42,386 bases of DNA. Origin: an uncultured Cytophagaceae bacterium. GTDB taxonomy: Bacteria > Bacteroidota > Bacteroidia > Cytophagales > Spirosomataceae. Of the stretch, positions 1 to 10,800 are shown in pieces (positions within the stretch are counted from its first letter, which is position 1; each line of letters opens with the position of its first letter). The stretch is from the NCBI GenBank assembly GCA_903898715.1, contig CAIUGL010000007.1, positions 1 through 42,386 of the forward strand. Direction: 5' to 3'. The position numbers and the translations under genes are program-made. A model generated the notes under the pieces. It did not search any database. It was not told the DNA's origin and saw only the letters and a list, made by a program, of their open reading frames with translations.

Positions 1-1543
1 AGTAGTTCGGCACCTCTGTTTGAGATTCCTTTCTGCTCAATGCAATACCTTTTTCCGCATCGATCACCTCTTCTACTTGTTCGAAATGACCCGGCTTCGC
101 GCGCCAAATAATCTCGTTTTTCTTCGTAGCTAAATCAAATTTGGCTATAAATGGAAGGTCGCCTTGATCTGACGATCCCACGGGATTGTTCATCAAAATC
201 TTAGTTCCGCCATCCGTGACTTGAATCACCTCGCGCCCAAACGCATTTTTTGTCTGAACAGGACTTCCTGGATTGCGGTAAGCATCTGTTAGATTACGCT
301 CATACAAAACTTCCATCGTTCCCGTCTGTGGCGTATAGCGACTCACTTTTGACGTTTGCTTCCCGCGCAATACCTCGGATACCAATGCGAGATTTTTGTC
401 TCCCCAAGTCACCCCGGCAAAACGCGTTTTGGTTTTAAACAATTCCTTCGCTGCTTGCGTAAATGGTGCAGCTAAGCTATAAACAGCATCGTGAAATTCC
501 ACTTGCTTCTTGATGAAACCACTATCCAACGGCATCGCATAGACGATCGAAGCTGGCTCATCATCACGCCACTCAAATCCCCTTGGAACATTTTGCACGT
601 TGTCATTTCCAGCTGGAGCGCTCTCCGCAGAAGGAAGCTTAGCTAATTCCTTGATCACTTTTCCATCCAGATTCATCACCGAAACCGTGGATGTAAATCC
701 ATACGCCGGCACCGCATATGAGAATGGTTTCGTTAAAGTACGCGTCATCACATACTGGCGATCTGGCGATAATTGAAAGGAGTTGGTCAGCTCAGGCTTG
801 CCTACTTTCTTATTGACCCCATTTTTGTAAAGGACCAGTTGGCTCTCCGCATAATACGCAAACAAACTCTCATCATATGGCGACTTGATCAAATCCTGGA
901 ACGTGGGACGTGGAGCGGCCTTGCCAATATTTTGTTGGATCGTTGGCCCCTTCGGCGTAATTGGACGCTTGGGTGCACCAGCTGCATCATGTGTGGTAGC
1001 TTTGTATAAAATGGTTTGATCGTCTACCCAAGTAAAGGCATTGCCTAGGACTTGGTTAATCGGATCCACGTTCACGCGTGTCGCTTTTTTGGTGGCGATA
1101 TCGATCACATATAGATCTACCCGATTCACTTCGGATTGGGTAAATGCAATTTTAGTTTCGGATGGATTCCAGGCGATTGCTCCGGCAGCTAGGTTTTTGG
1201 GCAGGCCAACAATCGCGATGGGAGCACCGGATTTGATGGACTGCAACGTAATGCTGCTGATGGGGCTTTGTCGGCTTGGAGAAAAATTCAGAGGATTCAA
1301 ACGCAATCCCGCAATCTTCATTTCCGGTTGGCCTAATTCCTCCACACTCGGATACGAATTACGGCCTAGTAATAATAAATATTCTGCTTTGGAATCAATG
1401 CGCACAAAAGGGGTTGGCTTCGCTAAAAGCAAGTCGGCAATTTCCTTAGGAGGCAATTGGTACGCATCAGTATCTTGTGCGTGGCTAACGCTGGCAGCAC
1501 CTATAAAAAGGGCTACAGACAATAATAAGGTTGATTTTTTCAT
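1..1543 (-). CDS. S9 family serine peptidase, glutamyl endopeptidase type (N-terminal part, runs off left edge)
   Basis: About 514 N-terminal residues are present; the C-terminal catalytic domain lies outside the window. The protein begins MKKSTLLLSVALF and has a Sec signal peptide ending near SHAQD (residue 24), so it should be exported to the periplasm or beyond. The rest reads as the N-terminal beta-propeller of prolyl-oligopeptidase-like enzymes. Several blocks recall the plant chloroplast glutamyl endopeptidase subfamily (S9D): GLRLNPLNFSPSR, RPITPKGPTIQQN, and FQDLIKSPYDESLF followed by YYAESQLVLYKNG. Such enzymes cleave peptides, often after Glu. The ATG is at 1541-1543; no Shine-Dalgarno is visible. 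It follows SusD 1 by 57 bp with a terminator between, so it may be read only by read-through or from a weak promoter of its own; no consensus promoter was seen. The family call is from recalled similarity, and the Ser-Asp-His triad cannot be checked here. Confidence 0.85.
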   Translation of the reverse strand, partial: MKKSTLLLSVALFIGAASVSHAQDTDAYQLPPKEIADLLLAKPTPFVRIDSKAEYLLLLGRNSYPSVEELGQPEMKIAGLRLNPLNFSPSRQSPISSITLQSIKSGAPIAIVGLPKNLAAGAIAWNPSETKIAFTQSEVNRVDLYVIDIATKKATRVNVDPINQVLGNAFTWVDDQTILYKATTHDAAGAPKRPITPKGPTIQQNIGKAAPRPTFQDLIKSPYDESLFAYYAESQLVLYKNGVNKKVGKPELTNSFQLSPDRQYVMTRTLTKPFSYAVPAYGFTSTVSVMNLDGKVIKELAKLPSAESAPAGNDNVQNVPRGFEWRDDEPASIVYAMPLDSGFIKKQVEFHDAVYSLAAPFTQAAKELFKTKTRFAGVTWGDKNLALVSEVLRGKQTSKVSRYTPQTGTMEVLYERNLTDAYRNPGSPVQTKNAFGREVIQVTDGGTKILMNNPVGSSDQGDLPFIAKFDLATKKNEIIWRAKPGHFEQVEEVIDAEKGIALSRKESQTEVPNY

Positions 1544-1560
1544 AGGATAAATAAGGGATA

Positions 1561-1590
1561 AAAAAAGGTGGCTGAAATCAGCCACCTTTT
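1561..1590 (-). terminator. Intrinsic terminator after SusD 1
   Basis: An inverted repeat, AAAGGTGGCTG with CAGCCACCTTT around a four-base loop, lies 11 bp past the SusD 1 stop. Read on the minus strand the hairpin is followed by a run of T residues. It separates the SusCD 1 unit from the peptidase gene. Confidence 0.82.
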
Positions 1591-1600
1591 GAAATTTAAT

Positions 1601-3082
1601 TTATAGTGGATTTTGTGTAACCGCTGGATTGGCATTAATCTCGCGACGTGGGATTAAGAATTCCCAACGCGCATCACCTGGAGCTACATCATATAACAAT
1701 GCAATAGATGCAATGGCATTTGTTCCATTACGATTCAACGGTGCATTGGTACGCTTCAAATCTAAGAAACGATGTCCTTCACCCCAAAGTTCTACACGAC
1801 GATGTACTAAAATTTCATCAATTAAAGCTTGGCCTGTATTTGTCGACTTCACATAAGCAGCATCTCTTGTTTTGATTAAATCAAATAATACTTGAGATGC
1901 ACCAGCTGCATCGTTTAAACGCGCTTTCGCTTCTGCTTCAATTAAATACATTTCAGCTGCACGCATGTAAGGTACATCACCCATAGCTGATGTTGAAGGC
2001 GTACCTGGTAATCTGAACTTCTGGTTCAAGAATTTAGGACGCACACCCCCTGGAGGCACGATTGAATTAGCTGCAGTTGGTGTCTCCACCCACATCTTTG
2101 ATCTAACGTCCGTTGCAGGAATTTGCTTATAAAGCAAGTTATTGATAACCTTTGGATAGGTACGAATAACCGTCGAGTTGTAGTTACATGAAATATACGA
2201 GTGGTATCCACCGAAATATTCCGTTTGATCCTCTAAGTGATCAAAACCCCACATCCATTCTGGATTAGCAATATCTTGAAAACCATCTAGGTACTGCGTT
2301 GCGTTCATGGGTGCATAGCCAGCGCGAGCTTCTGCCGCAAATTTCGCAGCATTTGCCCAATCTTGCTGTACTAAAGCTACACGTGCTTGCATCCCTTTAA
2401 CCACATTTAAATTGAAATGTGATTTGTTAATGCGCGAAGCAGTCAATAACAACGCAGCATCCGCTAGGTCTTTATTGATTTGTGCGTATACTTCCTCTAC
2501 GGTATTACGTGGTTTTCCTTCGGTCGTTGGCTCTAAAACCAATGGTACACCTAATTGCGTATTAGGCTTCGCACGAGACTCGTAACGCTTACCGTACAAT
2601 TGAACCAAGTTGAAGTATCCGAAAGCACGTAAAGCCAAAGCCTCACCTTTTAAACGATTCCGATCAGCGGCAGGACCTACGGCCTTATCAATATTGGCAA
2701 TACCAATATTCGCATTACCGATGATGCGGTAGTACATTTCATACGGAAATTGAACCAAGGTGTTAACGTCTGAACGGTGTGCTGTCCAACGAGTCTCACC
2801 CACGTGCCAAGAAGCAGCAGTGGTTCCAAGCACCATATCCTCACCCATGTGATCCAAAATAATCATCATAGCTGGATGACCTGAGTGTCCTTGTGAACTT
2901 AAATAACGTACGATAAATGAACGGTAAATACCGTTAACTGCAGCTGCGGCATTTTTAGTTGTCGCATATGCAGAACCCGCATCGATACTTGCCGTAGGCG
3001 TTGTATCTAAATACGTTGTCTCACATGAAAAAGAAATCATGCTGAGAAAGAAAGCGAAAATTATTAAACTTTTATTTTTCAT
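1601..3082 (-). CDS. SusD/RagB-family outer-membrane lipoprotein (pair 1)
   Basis: Protein of 493 residues. The N-terminus is a lipoprotein signal peptide with cysteine at residue 20 (ISFSC), followed by ETT, in line with surface-exposed Bacteroidota lipoproteins. The body has typical RagB/SusD features: a TPR-like helical N-terminal half (FGYFNLVQLYGKRY) and the C-terminal signature RRVELWGEGHRFLDLKRT. SusD proteins sit on the cell surface as a lid over their SusC channel and capture the ligand. It starts 11 bp after the SusC 1 stop, so the two genes are cotranscribed, and it ends in a strong terminator. Nothing in the sequence identifies the substrate. The ATG is well placed for the signal peptide. 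Confidence 0.95.
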   Translation of the reverse strand: MKNKSLIIFAFFLSMISFSCETTYLDTTPTASIDAGSAYATTKNAAAAVNGIYRSFIVRYLSSQGHSGHPAMMIILDHMGEDMVLGTTAASWHVGETRWTAHRSDVNTLVQFPYEMYYRIIGNANIGIANIDKAVGPAADRNRLKGEALALRAFGYFNLVQLYGKRYESRAKPNTQLGVPLVLEPTTEGKPRNTVEEVYAQINKDLADAALLLTASRINKSHFNLNVVKGMQARVALVQQDWANAAKFAAEARAGYAPMNATQYLDGFQDIANPEWMWGFDHLEDQTEYFGGYHSYISCNYNSTVIRTYPKVINNLLYKQIPATDVRSKMWVETPTAANSIVPPGGVRPKFLNQKFRLPGTPSTSAMGDVPYMRAAEMYLIEAEAKARLNDAAGASQVLFDLIKTRDAAYVKSTNTGQALIDEILVHRRVELWGEGHRFLDLKRTNAPLNRNGTNAIASIALLYDVAPGDARWEFLIPRREINANPAVTQNPL

Positions 3083-3093
3083 GATTCTAATGA

Positions 3094-6000
3094 TTATAAG
3101 GAGAATGAAAGACCTAATACCAATGATTTCGCCGGGCTATACACGTTACTTGTCGTTCCTCCAAAGTTTTGTTGAACGTTCATACCGCTTCTGCGAGACA
3201 ACATCAAGAAGTTTTCACCACTCATGTATACTTGGGCGTTATCGATTTTGAATTTATTCAGCACCGACTTTGGCAAACGGTATGCCAAGGTTACCGTACG
3301 AATATTCATGAAGCTACCGTCGATTAACCAACGGTCTGACGCTGCATCAAAATCGGCCGTACGGCCCGCGTCCATACGTGGTACTTCGGTGATATCACCT
3401 GGATTTTGCCAACGCTTCAAGATATCCACGTGTTTGGCATTGTGGTAACCCGCGCTCATTAAACCAGCATAGGCACCATCATAGATTTTACCACCTAGTT
3501 GATACACCATTAATGCCGTCAATGAGAAGCCTTTATAGCTTACAGACGTATTGACCGATCCAGTCAAATCTGGAATAGATGACCCATTATACCAAAAACG
3601 TGCATTCGCAATGTTATTTGTTAAGGTATCACCTGAAGCCGTAATTCTGGAGTTAGAAGCTACATATGAAATCGCACGATATTCAGCCGCTCCCGTTTCT
3701 GGGTTTACGCCTTTGTACTCACGTAACCAATAATCATATAATGAACTTCCTTCTTTCAACTTCTTCGTTCCGTCGATGATCTCCTTGCTCTCTTGTGGCA
3801 TTTTGGTGATTTGATTCTCTAAACGAGTCGCATTCAAATCAATGTGCCAGTTGAAGTCTTTCGTACGAATAACATCATAGCCTAACTGAAGCTCGATACC
3901 TTTATTGTACATCGATCCAATGTTACGCGTCTCAGATCCGATACCCACAGAAAGTGGCAAAGGAACAGCAAAAATCAAGTTAGTCGACTGACGGTTGAAG
4001 TATTCAATCGTACCTGATAAACGGTTCTTGAATAAGCCAAACTCAAGAGCCACGTCAAATGCCGTATTTGTTTCCCACTCCAATGACTTGCTACCTAAAG
4101 AAGATTGCAAGATACCTGGCTCCGTAGCATTGTTCCAACCCAAGGCGTATAATGGCTGCCAAGCGTAATTGCTGATACCACCATCGTTACCTGTTTGACC
4201 CCAAGAACTTCTTAGTTTCAAGTTATCGATGAAGCTAAATTGCTTGATAAAATCTTCTTGATCTAAACGCCAAGCAGCTGATGCTGAGTAGAAAGTACCC
4301 CAACGCTTATCTTGGTAAAACTTAGAAGATCCATCGCGACGTGCGGAGAACGAAACAAAATATTTTGAATCATAATCGTAATTCAAACGAGAGAAGTAAC
4401 CTTCTACGCGACGCATGTCATATTGTGATGTCAAGTTTGTCGTTGTCGTAAAGTTGATCAACTCATAATTTCCATCCAAAATTTGCTGCGAACGTGAACC
4501 ATCTAAGCTATTGCTTACTAAGTTGTAGTTTTCATGACCTACTAAGGCATCCACATTGTGCTTGCCGAAGGTATGGTTGTAAGTCAACAACTGGGATAAG
4601 TTGTAATTCGTAATGTTTTCAAACAAATTAGACGCACGACCTGCTGGCGCACCATCACCGATTTCTGGGTTACCAAAAACAATGGAGTTAGCGTTTGTAA
4701 TATCCACACCTACGTTAGACGTAAATTTGAAATCTTTTAAGAACGTAACTTCTGCATACGTACGACCACCTAATAAGTTTCTACGGAAGAAGTTTTCGTT
4801 CAATTCCGTTTCAGCAACTACGTGACGACCACCATATTGTGGACGATTTGATAAACCTAATGCACTTAAGTTACCGTAGTCATAGCGACGGCGGCCATCT
4901 TCAGTCGTTAAGAATGAACCTGGATTTTTAGGATCATACGCATATACTGGATAAATAGGCGCCATACCACGTGTAAAGAAGAATGGGTTAACAAATGAAG
5001 TTCCACCATCAGCCGTTGACTGATTCGATGTAGTCACCGTGGTGTTCATATTAGCACCTACCTTAAACCAATCTTTCATTTGGCTGTTCACATTCAAACG
5101 AGCCGTAAAACGATCGTAATCGGATTTAATTTGATATCCTTTATCGTTCAAATAAGACACCGATAAGAAGTAATCGGTCTTGCCATTTGACCCAGAAAAA
5201 TTCGCATTTACCTCATCACGAACTCCTTGACGCATCACCGCTTTTTCCCAGTTTAAATCATCTGGGTTGTAAATCATTTGAGCAGATGGATTAAGTTTTC
5301 CATCTGTCCCTACCAATTGAGCAAAAGGCACATTATATACGTTATAACCTGTTCCTACAATCGCACCTAAACCCGCTGAGGCTGTAGAACTAGCTGTAGC
5401 AATAGGCACAGGGCTAGCTGCGCGGTAAGCTAAGTTGTTACGGTTAGACTCCCACATCAATGGGTAATAATCAGCAGCACCTACACGGTCGTACTCCGGC
5501 AAAGCGCGTGTGTTAAAACCTTTGGTGTATTTGATGTTAATTGAATTTTTACCGTTCAATCCTTTCTTCGTAGTGACCATCACCACACCATTCGCTGCAC
5601 GCGCACCATATAGGGCCGTAGAAGCTGCATCTTTCAACACAGTAATGGACTGAATATCATCATTGTTTAGATTCGCAATACTCGCTGAGTATGGCACACC
5701 GTCCACAACGTATAATGGATCATTCGAAGATGAAATCGAACCGAAACCACGAATACGCACGGCTGGAGATGAGCCTGGCTGACCTCCGGTAGAAGTAGTC
5801 GTCACACCGGCTGCAATACCTTCTAAGGCTTGGCCAATGTTGGTAATCGGACGTACACCTAATTTTTCTGCTCCGATGGACGCAGAAGAACCTGTAAATG
5901 ATGCTTTTTTCGCCGTACCAAAGGTCGTAACGATAACCTCATCGAGTTGAGATGTGTTTGATTGAAGTGAAATGTTGACAACCGAACGATTTCCTACACG

Positions 6001-6246
6001 AACTTCTTGCGACGCGTAGCCTACTGAGCTAACCACAAGAACCGCTGAAGGAGCTACGGAGAGTTTAAATCCACCGTCGGCATCCGTTGTTGTACCTTTT
6101 GTTGTCCCTTTAATCGCGATATTAACTCCAGGTAATGTAGAACCATCTTCCGTGGTTACTTTTCCTGAGATCGCTCGATCTTGTGCTAGCAAGGGGACTA
6201 ATGCGCTAAGCCACAAGAAAATACTGACTAGTAACGTTTTTTTCAT
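3094..6246 (-). CDS. SusC/RagA-family TonB-dependent outer-membrane transporter (pair 1)
   Basis: Protein of 1050 residues, usual size for the family. Order: signal peptide (1-22, ending LLAQ), carboxypeptidase-regulatory-like domain (about 24-98), TonB box LDEVIVTTFG (101-110), plug domain (about 115-230, with VRIRGFGS, LYVVDGVP and ALYGARAANGVVMV), then a 22-strand-type beta-barrel ending in LSFSL with a terminal hydrophobic residue. There is no N-terminal STN signalling domain, so it probably does not control a sigma factor. It imports a ligand delivered by SusD 1, with energy from TonB-ExbBD. Its N-terminus differs from SusC 2-4, so it belongs to a different sub-lineage. Its promoter (6290-6319) is the best match in the array to the Bacteroidota consensus. 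Confidence 0.95.
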   Translation of the reverse strand: MKKTLLVSIFLWLSALVPLLAQDRAISGKVTTEDGSTLPGVNIAIKGTTKGTTTDADGGFKLSVAPSAVLVVSSVGYASQEVRVGNRSVVNISLQSNTSQLDEVIVTTFGTAKKASFTGSSASIGAEKLGVRPITNIGQALEGIAAGVTTTSTGGQPGSSPAVRIRGFGSISSSNDPLYVVDGVPYSASIANLNNDDIQSITVLKDAASTALYGARAANGVVMVTTKKGLNGKNSINIKYTKGFNTRALPEYDRVGAADYYPLMWESNRNNLAYRAASPVPIATASSTASAGLGAIVGTGYNVYNVPFAQLVGTDGKLNPSAQMIYNPDDLNWEKAVMRQGVRDEVNANFSGSNGKTDYFLSVSYLNDKGYQIKSDYDRFTARLNVNSQMKDWFKVGANMNTTVTTSNQSTADGGTSFVNPFFFTRGMAPIYPVYAYDPKNPGSFLTTEDGRRRYDYGNLSALGLSNRPQYGGRHVVAETELNENFFRRNLLGGRTYAEVTFLKDFKFTSNVGVDITNANSIVFGNPEIGDGAPAGRASNLFENITNYNLSQLLTYNHTFGKHNVDALVGHENYNLVSNSLDGSRSQQILDGNYELINFTTTTNLTSQYDMRRVEGYFSRLNYDYDSKYFVSFSARRDGSSKFYQDKRWGTFYSASAAWRLDQEDFIKQFSFIDNLKLRSSWGQTGNDGGISNYAWQPLYALGWNNATEPGILQSSLGSKSLEWETNTAFDVALEFGLFKNRLSGTIEYFNRQSTNLIFAVPLPLSVGIGSETRNIGSMYNKGIELQLGYDVIRTKDFNWHIDLNATRLENQITKMPQESKEIIDGTKKLKEGSSLYDYWLREYKGVNPETGAAEYRAISYVASNSRITASGDTLTNNIANARFWYNGSSIPDLTGSVNTSVSYKGFSLTALMVYQLGGKIYDGAYAGLMSAGYHNAKHVDILKRWQNPGDITEVPRMDAGRTADFDAASDRWLIDGSFMNIRTVTLAYRLPKSVLNKFKIDNAQVYMSGENFLMLSRRSGMNVQQNFGGTTSNVYSPAKSLVLGLSFSL

Positions 6247-6289
6247 AATGTCTTTAGTTTAAACAAATGATGAATAAAAAATAATTTGG

Positions 6290-6319
6290 CAAATATATAA
6301 ACAGGAACTTTTTTAACAA
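6290..6319 (-). promoter_or_regulatory. Bacteroidota-type promoter of SusCD 1
   Basis: On the minus strand a -7 box TATATTTG (plus 6290-6297) matches TAnnTTTG exactly, and a -33 TTG (plus 6317-6319) lies 19 bp upstream, within the known 17-23 bp range. The leader would be about 40 nt. The -7 box overlaps the near-palindrome ATTTGGCAAAT (6284-6294) seen also before other SusC genes. Promoter activity is inferred from the consensus alone. Confidence 0.6.
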
Positions 6320-6351
6320 TTATTATGATAAAATGTTTTTATAAAAGTCAT

Positions 6352-6384
6352 AAAAAAATAGGCGGCCTTTTCGGGGCCGCCTAT
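6352..6384 (-). terminator. Intrinsic terminator after SusD 2
   Basis: A 10-bp perfect stem, ATAGGCGGCC (6358-6367) with GGCCGCCTAT (6375-6384), has a 7-base loop; on the minus strand it is followed by a T run (complement of the A7 at 6352-6358). It lies about 20 bp past the SusD 2 stop. Confidence 0.87.
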
Positions 6385-6405
6385 TCAAACTAATTTTGAG
6401 ATATC

Positions 6406-7851
6406 TTATTTACCGATACTTGGGTTTGTTTGAACCTCAACTAATGGAATACCAAAGATATAACGTGGGTCAGATGGCTGAATGATCGCACCTGCACCGA
6501 ACGAGTTCAAAGGCTCACCACGACGTAACACGTCATTGGCACGGAAACCTTCTCCCAATAATTCAATACGACGCTCAAGCAAGATTGCACTAACAACCTC
6601 TGCCTTAGTAGCTAACGATGGGAACACATACGAAGCATCTGAACGCGCGTGAACCGCACGTAAGATAGCTGCTGCACGTGTCAAGTTACCTAATTCAGCT
6701 TCTGCTTCTGCTACGTTTAACAATACTTCTGCATAACGAATGCTAGGAACATAATCCACGAATGGAGCCACACCGCTAAATTTAGTCAATGATGGAGCAT
6801 TCGCAACGGCTGTTTTAGCAACAGTCAATTTAGTCTTGCGATCATCATTCGCACCAAACTGAGCATTATTATAAATACCTGTAGCACCTGTATTCAATAC
6901 ATACTCAACATTTCCAGCATTCCAGTAGTATCCTAATTGGTTTTGTGTTCCTGGAGCGTTTGTTGCATCCATTGGGAAAGAGAATACAGATTCCGTAGAT
7001 GTATAAGGAGCCTTAAATACATTGGAAACATCTGCTTGCAACGTGTGAGCCACACGTGTTGTCGAACGGAATGGTGCAGCTGCAGAGACAATTTTATTGC
7101 TTTCTGTAAGTACAGCAGCGTAATCGCCCATGGCCAACAATACACGTACTTTCAACGCGATAGCTGTGTTTTTGTGCGCACGAGTTGTGTTCAACAAGGC
7201 AGTACCATAAGAATCTGGTAATTCAGCTTCCGCTTCATTCAAATCCTTTAATACTTGTGCATAAACTTGCGCTACAGAAGAACGAGCTAAATCGTTATTT
7301 GCTGAAGAAGTCTCACCCTTCAAACGTAAAGGCAAACCAGCTGAAGCTCCTTTGTCGATAATATATGGCTTAGCAAAGAATTGTACCAAAGAGAAATAAG
7401 TTAATGCACGCAAAAACTTAGCCTCTCCACGGTAATTCGCAGCTAATGCTGGAGTTACCGCTGTTGGATTCGCCGTTAAACCTTCAATAAACAAGTTGGC
7501 ACGGTTAATTGTCAAATACCCTTGAATCCAGAAGTTAGCCAAATACGAATCAGAAGGATCTTGATTTCCTTGATACGTTCCATACCCTGTAACACCGTTT
7601 GTTGTCCGGTTAACCCACTCCTCACCACGGATATCGTTATAAATCAAATAACGACCACCGAATAAACTTCCGCTTTTCGCAGAACCATACAAACCATTTA
7701 CCTGAGAAAGTACACGTGCAGGCGTATTAAATACGGTTGCATCTGATAAATCCAATTCAGGAACTGCATTAAGGAATTCCTTATTGCATGAAGAAACAGT
7801 CATCGCTAGTGCGATAGACAAGATTCCTATTTTTGTTGTGAATAATTTCAT
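6406..7851 (-). CDS. SusD/RagB-family outer-membrane lipoprotein (pair 2)
   Basis: Protein of 481 residues with a lipoprotein signal, cysteine at residue 22 (TVSSC), followed by NKE. The N-terminal half has the family's helical repeats (FLRALTYFSLVQFFAKPY), and near the C-terminus the signature RRIELLGEGFRANDVLRR replaces the usual GHRFFDLKR. The role is surface capture of a nutrient for SusC 2, 18 bp upstream in the same transcript. It ends in a strong terminator. The substrate is unknown. It is shorter and diverged from the SusD proteins of pairs 1 and 5, so the ligand is probably not the same. Confidence 0.94.
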   Translation of the reverse strand: MKLFTTKIGILSIALAMTVSSCNKEFLNAVPELDLSDATVFNTPARVLSQVNGLYGSAKSGSLFGGRYLIYNDIRGEEWVNRTTNGVTGYGTYQGNQDPSDSYLANFWIQGYLTINRANLFIEGLTANPTAVTPALAANYRGEAKFLRALTYFSLVQFFAKPYIIDKGASAGLPLRLKGETSSANNDLARSSVAQVYAQVLKDLNEAEAELPDSYGTALLNTTRAHKNTAIALKVRVLLAMGDYAAVLTESNKIVSAAAPFRSTTRVAHTLQADVSNVFKAPYTSTESVFSFPMDATNAPGTQNQLGYYWNAGNVEYVLNTGATGIYNNAQFGANDDRKTKLTVAKTAVANAPSLTKFSGVAPFVDYVPSIRYAEVLLNVAEAEAELGNLTRAAAILRAVHARSDASYVFPSLATKAEVVSAILLERRIELLGEGFRANDVLRRGEPLNSFGAGAIIQPSDPRYIFGIPLVEVQTNPSIGK

Positions 7852-7869
7852 TTTATATCTGCGTTAAAA

Positions 7870-10800
7870 TTATAGACCAATGTTGATACCAAAAGTAAAT
7901 GCACGTCCTTGAGGAATTGAGTTACGCTCAATACCAGAAGCCAAGTTCGAATCTCCGTTTGATGAAATTTCAGGGTCAACACCTAAGTAAGGAGTGAACA
8001 ACAATAAGTTGGTTCCTTGTGCATACACACGAATAGATGAAATTCCCATTGATGATAGGTTCGTAGGGATTTTATATCCTAAGGTTGCAGTTTGCAAACG
8101 TAAGAAATCACCTTTTTGAACGTTAGCATCAATTAAGAAAGCAGAACCATTCGAAATATTATCACCATAAACAGCACGTGGGATTTCAGTGATTTGACCT
8201 GGAGTCTTCCAAGAATCTAACACATCCACCGTGTTGTTCCAAACACGTTGGTCACGAAGACCAGCTTGTGAACCATTGTAGATATAGTTACCACCTGAGA
8301 ATGTAAAGTTCATTCCTAAATCAAATCCTTTGTAACGGAATGTGTTATTGAAACCACCGTAGAATGTAGGTAAGGTATTACCCAAAATCTGCTGCTGATT
8401 CGAAGGTGAAGTAGTAGGCTTACCATCTAAGGTTGTCCATGCATTTGCTCCTCCTAAGTGTAAGTATTGTACTTTAGTACCATCACGTGTGATGAAGATA
8501 CGGCGACCATTTTCTGGATTAACACCAGCAGTCTTCACACCATAAATTTGTGCTGCAGAATAACCTACTTTAGTAATACTTGTCGTCTCTAAACCTGATG
8601 TAGCTGTCAAGATTGGCGTATTTGCATCAACCAATGACGTAACCATGTTTTCGTTCGTTGCAAAGTTTACATTCGTCGTCCAAACAAAACCATTTTTATC
8701 AATTGGTGTTGCCGTAACAGCTAATTCATATCCTTTGTTGTACATCGAACCTACGTTCGCCAAGATTGAGTTTCCTGGAATACCTTTCGAAGGTGCTTGT
8801 GGAACGTTCAAAATCAAGTTGTCGATATCCTTGTAGTAGTAGTTTGCTTCTACTTGAACACGATCATTCAAGAAGCTAACATCCAAACCAATGTTTGTTT
8901 GCGTAGATGTCTCCCACTTCAAGTCCTTGTTTCCAGCTTGATTAAACGCTAACGTTGGCGCTGCTCCATATAAACTAGATGCAAATGTTGAATAAGAACC
9001 GTATGCGTTCGGTACGTTACCGTTACCTACTTTACCATAACTAGCCTTCAAACGCAAGTTTGAGATCTTGTTTCCTAAGTCCATGCTCTTGAAGAATTTC
9101 TCTTCTGATACAGTCCAACCTAAAGAAGCTCCACCGAAATCACCCCAACGGTTTTCAGAAGATAATGCTGAGTTACCATCACGACGAACGTTTGCGCTAA
9201 AGAAATACTTGTTGGCATAGCTATACGAGAAGCTTGTAAAATATGCTTCGTAAGCCACTTGTGAGATACCGTTTCCAGCCGCTAAATTCGTTCCGTAGTT
9301 TCCTTGGAAATCTGTAAAGAAGAAGTCAGCTAAACCTTGACGCTGTGCACCCCAGTTTAACACACGTGTTTTCTGAACGTCAGAACCTGCCACAACAGAG
9401 AAATTATGCTTCTCAGCCAATACCTTGTTGTATTGCAATGTGTTAATTAAGTTCCAGTTATCTGAACGTGCTGTGTTGTTATATGCATCACCACTTACTG
9501 ACCAACCATCACCATTGAATGGGTTGAAGAAACGAATGTTTTCTGTGTTACGACGATCCCAAGAATAACTTGTTTTCGCAGTTAGACCTTCCGCTAAACG
9601 GAATTCAGCGCCTAAATTAGCAATCAAACGTGTGTTTTCAGATGTAATCTTATCCAAATCACGTACAACAGCTGGGTTAGGGAACTGTGCTGGCAATAAG
9701 TTGTTTAAACGACCGATTGTGTTGTTTTCCAAGTTATATGAGCCATCTGGTAAACGTGCAGGCAAGTTCGGTACTTGCGCTACTGCAATACGACCTAAAC
9801 CTGATGTATTAAATGCACCACCTGCGTTCGAACCTGACATCGGAGCCTTGTTATAGGTGTTCGAGTAGTTGAAGTTGGCAGTCAATTTCAACCATTTCGT
9901 TGCTTGGTGATCCATGTTGAAACGACCTGAACGACGTTGGAAGCTATTGCTTTTCAAGAAACCATCTTGATCTGAGTAACCTGCAGAGAAATAGTAGCTT
10001 GTTTTTTCGTTACCACCATTGATAGACAAGTTGTGGTTTTGCGAGAATGATGTTTGGTATACTTCTTTGTACCAATCTGTATCGATTAATGAACCATCTG
10101 CATTGTAAGAAGGCAAGAATGATTTATTCTGTGCATTACGCTGTGAAGCTGCTACTGCATTTGGATTTAATGCTAATGCATTCGCAATCGCACCATTTTT
10201 GTGCAACATGTATTGCTCAGCGTTCAATACATCTGGAAGACGTACTGCTTCTGAAACACCAGCCCAAGATTCAATCGAAACTTTTGCTTTTCCTGACTTA
10301 CCACGCTTGGTTGTGATCAACAAAACACCAGCACCTGCACGAGATCCGTAGATCGCAGCAGAAGCCGCATCTTTCAAGATATCGATTGACTCAATGTCAG
10401 ATGGGTTAATATCTGCCAACGGGTTGTTGGTCGTTGAGTTAGCTGAAACGTTATCCGTAGAAATTGGAATACCGTCAATAACGACTAAAGGAAACGAGCT
10501 CAATGAAAGTGAACTCAAACCACGTACACGAATCACAGGAGGGTTATTTAACAAACCGTTCGGTTGTGTAATGTTAACACCAGCTGCTTGACCCGTCAAA
10601 CCTTGTGAGAAAGATTGTACCGGGCGCTCAGCGATGGTAGCTGCCTTCACAGAAGATGCAGCACCTGTAAATTCTTGACGCTTTTTAGTTCCGTAACCTA
10701 CGACAACCACTTCAGATAACTGCGTGTTATCTACTTGCAATTGCACATCGATCACTCCACGCGTACCTACTGCTACGGATTGTGTGCTAAAGCCAACGAA

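Noticed and set aside
1041-1550. Plus-strand frame of 169 residues
   Set aside because: It is antisense to the S9 peptidase, whose minus-strand translation has a signal peptide and family motifs over the whole length.
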